DNA from: Bog-756 sp963701325
GTDB lineage: Bacteria; Actinomycetota; Acidimicrobiia; Acidimicrobiales; RAAP-2
Assembly: GCA_963701325.1 (NCBI GenBank)
Contig: OY969604.1
Span: forward strand, 3,782,001-3,846,000
Direction: 5' to 3'
DNA length: 64,000 nt
Shown: positions 58,392-64,000 of the stretch, piece after piece
Numbering within the stretch: the stretch's first letter is position 1
How the letters are laid out: every line of letters starts with the position of its first letter
Translations under genes and position numbers: made by a program
The notes under the pieces: generated by a model
What the model was told of the DNA's origin: nothing
The model's database searches: none
Seen by the model: the letters and a program-made list of their open reading frames with translations, nothing else

Positions 58392-59684
58392 CTAGGCACA
58401 GCTCTTCGTCACTGTTGCCGGGTTGGCAGGGGTTCCCCTTGGCGTGAAGGAGCCCGAGCCGGCGAAACGATCGGCCGTCCAGGACACGAAGTCGGCGATG
58501 GACGCCGGCCCGGTGATGCTGTCGTGATCGAGACCGGCGTACACCCAGCGCTGGACCTTCTGGGGGGTGCTCAGTGCACACATCTGGTTCGCCAGATCAG
58601 CAGTGGTGACCGGATCGACGAGGGTGTCGTTGGACCCGCCCGCGACGACCAAGGGCACGGAGGCGTCCGTCAGGGCGAGGTTCGCCGCCTCCGCCGGGTC
58701 GTTCTTGGAGAACACGGTCCGCCAGGTCGCCGGCAGCGTGGACAGCGCACCCCCGCGGGGAAACTTGAGGATCGTCGAGAAACTCGAATGATCCAACGTC
58801 GTGAGCACGGGCCCGACGCACTCTGTGCCAAGGAGGGGGAGATCACTTTGGCCGGTTGACGTCAGCATCTCCGACGTCGGGGCGAGCGTGTTGCCGTAGG
58901 CAGCGTTGAGACCGCCGACGAACATGAAGAGGAGCGGCCAATAGAGGGTGTTGTCTTCGATATACGGGAGCTCTGTGCCAAAGTTCGACGGCGGCGCAAT
59001 GGCAAGTGCTCCCTTGAGATTGAGACCCGAGCCGTAGGTCTTTGCCTCGTCGAGCACGAACAGCACTGTCTGGCCGCCCTCGGACCATCCCCAAACGACA
59101 TAGTTCGCGCTGGCATGGGCGGCCGGCAAGTGTCGGGCCGCCCGAACGATGTCGATCGTGTTGTAGGCCGCGCTCGTGCCGGCAAGATAGGGAAGAAGCC
59201 CGGGCGAGGTCGCCAGGATGCCCGAGTTCGCTTCGCCCTGGTAATCGGTGGCAACGACCTCCCAGTGTTTGGCCAACAGAGAGTTGATATTGGGGACAGC
59301 CGTAGAAGGGTCGAGTGACGGCGCGCAGGTCTTGTTGGTGCCGTCGGTTTCGTGCGCCCAGTTCAGCACCGGCCAGCCTCCTGCCGGCGCCGTTCCAGTC
59401 GGGACGAACACCAAGCCGGTGACCTTCACCGGCCCTCCCTGCAGTGTCTCGGAGTAGTACTCGATCAGGTAGATGGCGGCGGCACCGGTGACACCGACGG
59501 TCGAAACCGTATGGTCGGCGATGAGAGTGCCTCGGGCGGTCGACGTGAGTGGCTGCGCGTTTGCGTGGGGGGTTGACGCCCCGCTCGGCGTGACGCCGAC
59601 GAGAACGATGCCTGCCGCCATGGCGAGCGTCGTCAGGCAGACCAATGCCGTTCGCCCACGGCCCACAAAGGATGCTCTTGTCAT
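58392..59684 (-). CDS. Secreted lipase-family protein
   Basis: A 430-aa protein. Signal peptide: GRTALVCLTTLAMAAGIVLVG. The catalytic serine lies in VVWGWSEGGQTVLFVLDEA. WPVLNWAHETDGTNKTCAPS is the secretory-lipase (PF03583-type, Candida-lipase-like) motif, and GLDHDSITGPA may hold the His. It is probably an exported lipase/esterase. ATG 59684. No foldase or regulator is adjacent. Confidence 0.85.
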   Translation of the reverse strand: MTRASFVGRGRTALVCLTTLAMAAGIVLVGVTPSGASTPHANAQPLTSTARGTLIADHTVSTVGVTGAAAIYLIEYYSETLQGGPVKVTGLVFVPTGTAPAGGWPVLNWAHETDGTNKTCAPSLDPSTAVPNINSLLAKHWEVVATDYQGEANSGILATSPGLLPYLAGTSAAYNTIDIVRAARHLPAAHASANYVVWGWSEGGQTVLFVLDEAKTYGSGLNLKGALAIAPPSNFGTELPYIEDNTLYWPLLFMFVGGLNAAYGNTLAPTSEMLTSTGQSDLPLLGTECVGPVLTTLDHSSFSTILKFPRGGALSTLPATWRTVFSKNDPAEAANLALTDASVPLVVAGGSNDTLVDPVTTADLANQMCALSTPQKVQRWVYAGLDHDSITGPASIADFVSWTADRFAGSGSFTPRGTPANPATVTKSCA

Positions 59685-59865
59685 TGAATACCGCCCTTCC
59701 GCCGAGATGATGGCGCCAGCAACTCCGTCCCGGCTTACGGTAACAAATCCGGGCTCGAGTCGTCGCCGTCAATTGTGACGAAGCCGCCGAGGAACGCGCC
59801 GAACTGCGTTCCCGTTGGGAGGGAACCGAGCCGTCTCGGGGGAGCGCTCACCGGCGATCGTCGAC

Positions 59866-59896
59866 GTGCCGCAGTACTGGATGTGCCGCAGTACTG
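59866..59896. repeat. Two direct repeats carrying CAGTACTG
   Basis: GTGCCGCAGTACTG occurs at 59866-59879 and again at 59883-59896 (period 17). Each includes the 8-bp palindrome CAGTACTG. They lie between the dehydrogenase stop (59931) and the lipase start (59684), about 180 nt upstream of the lipase. They could be a regulator's tandem site for the lipase gene. Confidence 0.4.
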
Positions 59897-59930
59897 AGAG
59901 GACCGGTCGCAGGTGACCGGATGGTCGTAG

Positions 59931-60821
59931 TCACTGCCCGAGACCGTGCCGGGCAGCACTGACATCGAGCCCACTCGACCCGTTCCGGACCAGTCCCCGC
60001 CAGCGGTCGGCGATGGCTGCGGCAATCGGCGCAACCCCCGGACCGACTTCGGAGGCCACCAGATCGAGGTCCTTCAGAGCCCAGTCCAGCGCGAAGTCGG
60101 CGTGGAAGTCGTTGTCGACCATCTTGGTCAGCTTGCTCAGTGCGTACGGCGACGCCAACGGGTTGTCGCGCAGAGCGGCGAACAGCGCTTGTGTGGGCAC
60201 GCCGAGGTTCGCCGCCAACGCTGCCGACTCGGCAGCCCCCTCGGTCTGAAAAGCCAACCACGTGTTGAGGACGAGCTTCATCCTGCTGCCGGTTCCCGCC
60301 GGACCGAGCCAGAGCGTGTCTCTCCCCAGTTCCCCGAAGATTGGTTCGAGGGTTTGCGCTGCCGCGTCCGAACCCGACGCCAGGATCAGGAGCTGGCCGG
60401 ACTCAGCCGGGACTCGGCTCCCGGAGACCGGCGCATCGACGAACTCAACATCCGGGCGGTCGGTCGCGACTTTGTTGCCGAGCCTTTCCGTCCGCTCGAC
60501 CCCGATGGTCGCCATTTGCACCCAGATGGACCCCTTGTGCATGGAGGAAAGCCCTTGCCCGTTGAACATGACGTCCTCCGTGGCGTCCGCAGTCGGCAGC
60601 ATCGTGATGACGACATCGGCCCCTCCGGCGGCATCAGCGGCCGACTCGAAGGCCGTGGCGCCTGCGTCGACGACTTTCACCGTTGACGAACGATGCCGTG
60701 CCCAGACGCCAACGTCCATCCCCGCACCAAGGAGGCGTGTGGCCATCGCCGACCCCATGGTCCCCGTCCCGATCACTGCGACCGTTGGCATCCGCTCGCT
60801 CGTGTGCGTCGAATCGGTCAT
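59931..60821 (-). CDS. HIBADH-family NAD(P)-dependent dehydrogenase
   Basis: A 296-aa protein. VAVIGTGTMGSAMATRLL (Rossmann), FVDAPVSGSRVPAESGQLLI (substrate binding) and GTGSRMKLVLNTW (catalytic Lys). It belongs to the 3-hydroxyisobutyrate/GLYR family and probably oxidises a beta-hydroxyacid or reduces a semialdehyde. ATG 60821 with AAGGAG 9 nt upstream; an ATG at 60839 in frame is too far from an RBS. Confidence 0.85.
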   Translation of the reverse strand: MTDSTHTSERMPTVAVIGTGTMGSAMATRLLGAGMDVGVWARHRSSTVKVVDAGATAFESAADAAGGADVVITMLPTADATEDVMFNGQGLSSMHKGSIWVQMATIGVERTERLGNKVATDRPDVEFVDAPVSGSRVPAESGQLLILASGSDAAAQTLEPIFGELGRDTLWLGPAGTGSRMKLVLNTWLAFQTEGAAESAALAANLGVPTQALFAALRDNPLASPYALSKLTKMVDNDFHADFALDWALKDLDLVASEVGPGVAPIAAAIADRWRGLVRNGSSGLDVSAARHGLGQ

Positions 60822-60876
60822 TTGCGCTGCTCCTTTCATGATGAACTCCCACGCGCGTCCTCTCCACTGGCTGCCA

Positions 60877-61029
60877 TCACCGAGGCACCGAAGAGGTGCG
60901 GACGGTGCTGAACCCCACGAGGACGACCGGACTGAACAGGCGGCCGTGGTGCCCGCCCGCGGCACGGTGGGCAAGGATCAAGGACCCGATGCCGGTAACC
61001 GCAGCGGCCATGATCAACAGGGTACGCAT
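60877..61029 (-). CDS. Possible small membrane protein (50 aa)
   Basis: ATG 61029 to TGA 60877. MRTLLIMAAAVTGIGSLILA is a hydrophobic helix, followed by HHGRLFSPVVLVGF. GGGGAA lies a few nt upstream. It is on the dehydrogenase's strand, 55 nt upstream. Similar short reading frames may arise by chance, so this is tentative. Otherwise 60822-61162 holds nothing recognisable. Confidence 0.3.
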   Translation of the reverse strand: MRTLLIMAAAVTGIGSLILAHRAAGGHHGRLFSPVVLVGFSTVRTSSVPR

Positions 61030-61162
61030 ATCGATTCCCCGGACCAAACGCGATCCCAGCGTCCAGTGGTGAAACCCACGATGCCCCGGGAGTGATCACC
61101 AGCCAGGGGGTGGGCGGATGGGCACGGCGACAACGAAGGCCGTCAGCCTGTCGTCGCCAGAC

Positions 61163-61516
61163 TCATTCCCCGAGGAGGACCTCACGCAGGACAACGGCGT
61201 GTGAAAGGCCAAGGTCTTTGGTGGCGGTGAGGAGGACCAGGTCGCCGCTCATCGCACGTTGGCGGAGCGCGTCGAGCGCATCCAGCTGAGTTCCGGCTGT
61301 GAGCTCCATCCGGTAGCGGCGACCGAACTCCTCAAAACGGCCGGCAGCATGCCCATACCAGTTGCGGAGTTCCGGGGTCGGCGCAAGATTCATCTCCCAG
61401 CTCGTGAAGGGAGCTTCGGCCCGGGTCAGCCCGCGGGGCCAGAGGCGGTCGACGAGGACACGGGGCGAGGAGTCCTTGCCGACCTCGTCGTAGACACGGG
61501 CGACGCTGACGTTCAT
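61163..61516 (-). CDS. DUF488 family protein
   Basis: A 117-aa protein with the DUF488 pattern: VYDEVGKDSSPRVLVDRLWPRG, FEEFGRRYRMEL, and DLVLLTATKDLGLSHAVVLRE. Role unknown; YeaO-like DUF488 proteins are small alpha/beta proteins, perhaps metal-binding. Its start overlaps the stop of the MarR gene by 4 nt, so the two are coupled and MarR probably controls this unit. Confidence 0.85.
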   Translation of the reverse strand: MNVSVARVYDEVGKDSSPRVLVDRLWPRGLTRAEAPFTSWEMNLAPTPELRNWYGHAAGRFEEFGRRYRMELTAGTQLDALDALRQRAMSGDLVLLTATKDLGLSHAVVLREVLLGE

Positions 61517-61968
61517 CGCCGTACGTTGCCGCGCCGAACAGGATCGCCACTGAAGCCATGGTTCCGTTGGACCGGTGCCAGCCCCTCCCAGGCTCCGGGG
61601 ACTTGAGGCGCCAATCGTTCGAGCTCCTCGAGATGGAGAGCCGACAGCGCCTTGAGTCGCTCCTCACCTTCCTCGGTGAGATGCAACCGCACCAAGCGAT
61701 GATCCTCGCCATCTCGGCTACGGATGACCAGACCGGCCTCGTCCGCTCGATCGACGAGTCCGACCACGCTGTGATGCCGGAGCAGGAGATAGTCCGCCAC
61801 CTCGCCGACGGTCGGTCCGCGAGGATCTGCGTGGCCGCGTACGGCCAGGAGGAGCTGATGCTGGGCGGGGGTGAGCCCAGCGGCGCGGGCCTGTTGCTCA
61901 CTCCACCGGGCGAAGTGCCGCAAGCCAGTGCGGAGGGCGAGCAGGTGCGCATAGTCCGCATCTGACAC
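61513..61968 (-). CDS. MarR-family transcriptional regulator
   Basis: A 151-aa winged-helix protein: LTPAQHQLLLAVRGH, GEVADYLLLRHHSVVGLVDR (recognition helix) and the wing DGEDHRLVRLHLTEEGEERL. GTG 61968 with AGGAG 5 nt before is preferred to GTG 61974 and 61983. It is divergent from the chloride channel gene and is followed by the DUF488 gene. The short AT-rich stretch 61980-62005 upstream could hold its promoter and operator, but no clear palindrome is seen. Confidence 0.85.
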   Translation of the reverse strand: MSDADYAHLLALRTGLRHFARWSEQQARAAGLTPAQHQLLLAVRGHADPRGPTVGEVADYLLLRHHSVVGLVDRADEAGLVIRSRDGEDHRLVRLHLTEEGEERLKALSALHLEELERLAPQVPGAWEGLAPVQRNHGFSGDPVRRGNVRR

Positions 61969-62019
61969 AGTCACTCCTAACACGATATCATCTTAGTACG
62001 ATGCAATGGCCGGACCCCC

Positions 62020-64000
62020 ATGGATGACGAGCGATCTCCCGAGCCTGCCGCTGCTCGATCCCCTTCGTCCTCCGCCGATCGTGTGGGTCGCGGGAATCGA
62101 GACCGTCCCTCGGGCGGTGCGCCCGTCGATGCGGAAGACGTTCCACCACACACCCAGAGACGTTCGCTGAGCAGCCGGGAACGACAGCTAGGCGACTTCA
62201 CGACCACATCTGCGATCCTTCGCCTGGTGCCCCTGGCAGTGGTGATCGGGGTGCTCGGCGCGGGCATCTCGCTGGCCCTCCTCGACATGATCGGGTTTTT
62301 CACCAACCTGCTCTACTACCAGCGCCTCAGCGTGCAGCTGGTCTCGCCGAACGCCAACACGCTCGGGGCCATCGCCGTCATCATCCCGGTAGGTGGAGGA
62401 TTGATCGTTGGCCTCATGGCCTGGTTCGGATCCGAGCAGATCCGTGGCCACGGAATCCCCGAGGCGATGGAGCGCATCCTGGTCAACGGCAGCAAGGTCC
62501 AGCCTCGCCTGGCCATCTTGAAGCCGATCTCGAGTGCCATCAGCATCGGAACCGGCGGCCCGTTCGGAGCGGAAGGTCCGATCATCTTGACTGGGGGTGC
62601 TGTCGGATCGGTCGTCGGGCAGCTCTTCCGCCTCACCGCTGCCCAGCGACGCAGCTTGCTCGTGGCAGGAGCAGCGGCAGGCATGAGCGCTGTCTTCGGC
62701 ACCCCGGTGGCAGCCACCCTGTTCGGTGTGGAGCTGTTGGCCTTCGAATGGAGGCCCCGCTCCATGGTGCTCATCGGCATCGCTGCCGCCACTGCCGACG
62801 GACTGCGTATGGTCATGGCCACCGCCCGTCTCGTCACCCCGCAGCCGATCTTCCCTGTCCCCGGGCATGCCCCGCTCGGCGGGGTGGTCGTCCTGGGTGC
62901 GGCAGCGGTTGGGATTGCCAGTGGGTTGGTCGCTTGGCTCATGACCCAGGCGGTGTATCGGTTCGAGGACGGCTTCAAGAAACTGACCGGTCGTCTCCAC
63001 TGGATGTGGTGGCCGATGATCGGCGGGCTCCTCATCGGAGTCGGTGGTCTGATCAATCCGCGAGCTCTCGGCGTCGGCTATGACTCCATCCACGCCGAGC
63101 TTCTGGGTCAGCTCGGGATCGGAGCCCTGGTCTCGCTGTTCGTGGTCAAGCTCGTGATCTGGTCGGGTGGATTGGGCTCCGGCACTAGCGGAGGCATCCT
63201 GGCCCCGATCATGATGATGGGAGCAGCTCTCGGCGGTGTTCTCGGCCACGCCCTCCCGGGAACGACTGTCGGGGTGTGGGCTCTCATCGGGATGGCCGGG
63301 GCAGTGGCCGGCGTGACCCGCTCTCCCTTCACCGCGATCATCTTCGCCTTCGAGCTGACCCACGACCAGAACAGCCTGCTGGCTCTGCTGGTCGCAGCGA
63401 CGATGGCTCATCTGGTCAGCGTGCTCATCCTCAAGCGGTCCATCCTCACCGAGAAGGTGGCCCGACGAGGATTCCACATCATGCGCGAGTACGCCGTCGA
63501 TCCGCTCGAGGCGACCTTCGTGCGTGAGGTCATGGAGACCGAGGTCGCCACCGTCGAGCCTTCCCGGTCGATCCCGGAGATCTACCGCGCGCTGGCCGAA
63601 GGGTCCTTCGAACGTCGCCAGCGCCTCTATCCGGTGCTCGATGCCGACCAACGCCTGACGGGCGTGCTCCCCTGGTCGACCGTGTTGGCGAACAAGGCCA
63701 ACCCGCGCTTGCTCGTGCAGGAGGCGATGATCGATCCCTTGGCGGTGGCTTATCCGGATGAAATCCTGCGTTCGATCGCCGACCGGATGGCCGTCCACGA
63801 ACTGGGTGTGCTCCCCGTCGTCGAACGAGCTGATCCTTCACGTCTAATCGGTGTGATCACCCAGTTCGACCTGCTTCGGGCCCGGCAGAAGCTCTTGGAA
63901 GAAGAGCGTCATGCAGAGCGGATCCTCACCCTTCGGAGGGTAGCGACCGACGATCGCGACCGGGTTTCGAACGGGGATGCTCCGGGTGGCTCCGACCCCA
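62020..64000 (+). CDS. ClC-type chloride channel/antiporter with CBS domains, partial at 3' end
   Basis: Open from ATG 62020 to the end of the window without a stop, at least 660 residues. After a polar N-terminus of about 65 residues come the ClC helices: IRGHGIPEAMERI (selectivity filter, GxGIP), GTGGPFGAEGPIILTGG (GxEGP with the gating Glu), and GLGSGTSGGILAPIMMMGAA. The C-terminal cytoplasmic part carries two CBS domains (REVMETEVATVEPSRSIPEI and VQEAMIDPLAVAYPDEILR). It exchanges or conducts chloride across the membrane. The start is uncertain, as no RBS is seen. Divergent from the MarR gene. Confidence 0.9.
   Translation, partial: MDDERSPEPAAARSPSSSADRVGRGNRDRPSGGAPVDAEDVPPHTQRRSLSSRERQLGDFTTTSAILRLVPLAVVIGVLGAGISLALLDMIGFFTNLLYYQRLSVQLVSPNANTLGAIAVIIPVGGGLIVGLMAWFGSEQIRGHGIPEAMERILVNGSKVQPRLAILKPISSAISIGTGGPFGAEGPIILTGGAVGSVVGQLFRLTAAQRRSLLVAGAAAGMSAVFGTPVAATLFGVELLAFEWRPRSMVLIGIAAATADGLRMVMATARLVTPQPIFPVPGHAPLGGVVVLGAAAVGIASGLVAWLMTQAVYRFEDGFKKLTGRLHWMWWPMIGGLLIGVGGLINPRALGVGYDSIHAELLGQLGIGALVSLFVVKLVIWSGGLGSGTSGGILAPIMMMGAALGGVLGHALPGTTVGVWALIGMAGAVAGVTRSPFTAIIFAFELTHDQNSLLALLVAATMAHLVSVLILKRSILTEKVARRGFHIMREYAVDPLEATFVREVMETEVATVEPSRSIPEIYRALAEGSFERRQRLYPVLDADQRLTGVLPWSTVLANKANPRLLVQEAMIDPLAVAYPDEILRSIADRMAVHELGVLPVVERADPSRLIGVITQFDLLRARQKLLEEERHAERILTLRRVATDDRDRVSNGDAPGGSDP

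Overview
The window is high-GC DNA from an actinobacterium, most likely of the Acidimicrobiia type. Several things point that way: two mycothiol-pathway style PIG-L amidases (3553-4458, 12923-13786) and a DinB/mycothiol-dependent maleylpyruvate-isomerase-like protein (26811-27641); an actinobacterial Psp cluster with PspAA and PspAB; two F420/flavin-dependent luciferase-like enzymes; and secreted proteins built of WLVASDGG-type repeats, which I associate with Acidimicrobiia. Genes are densely packed on both strands with many 4-nt GTGA/ATGA overlaps. It reads as ordinary chromosome rather than a phage, plasmid or island. The only mobile-element trace is an IS110 remnant near 30 kb. The one RNA gene found is tRNA-Gly(UCC) at 20914-20984.

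Layout. 1-385: N-terminus of a secreted repeat protein with a long structured leader. 873-3486: envelope-stress cluster pspA-pspAA-htpX-pspAB. 3.5-14 kb: mca, SCP-2, ChbG-like deacetylase, two LLM oxidoreductases, purE, DsbA-like, a frameshifted PAP2 phosphatase, a RecB-like nuclease, an alpha/beta hydrolase, DedA and a PIG-L deacetylase. 14-21 kb: frameshifted diguanylate cyclase, DHA2-type exporter, glutaminase, a broken GT39 glycosyltransferase with its MarR neighbour, and the tRNA. 21-29 kb: nitroreductase, RNA methyltransferase, lipoprotein, a copper ATPase plus CopZ pair, and a self-regulated Clp_N-domain transcription factor. 29-31 kb: SRPBCC protein, IS110 remnant and duplicated GNAT fragment. 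31-36 kb: quinone oxidoreductase and two adjacent GGDEF-EAL proteins. 36-44 kb: PLP decarboxylase, NlpC/P60 repeat hydrolase, SDR, acyl-CoA dehydrogenase, hydrolases. 44-54 kb: acyltransferase-SGNH, amidohydrolase, NTF2-like protein, conserved unknown, FAD disulfide reductase, L,D-transpeptidase, frameshifted MFS transporter. 54-64 kb: nucleosidase, hydrolase, PhyH dioxygenase, ECF sigma factor with a DHFR-like partner, secreted lipase, HIBADH-like dehydrogenase, DUF488-MarR pair and a ClC channel running off the end.

Functional themes are envelope maintenance (Psp, NlpC/P60, L,D-transpeptidase, PAP2, DedA, acyltransferase), mycothiol/redox metabolism, copper export, cyclic-di-GMP signalling (three GGDEF proteins) and small autoregulated transcription units.

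The most notable signals are three regulatory layouts and one fusion. Twin CGTCAA-N7-TTGACG operators overlap an apparently leaderless promoter of a HTH-Clp_N protein. A mirrored pair of promoter-like elements lies between the ECF sigma gene and its divergent partner. An inverted repeat brackets a leaderless marR promoter. A copper ATPase carries a C-terminal exported beta-domain. Four genes carry single-base frameshifts (one also an in-frame TGA), mostly in short G/C runs, so sequence error must be excluded before calling them pseudogenes.
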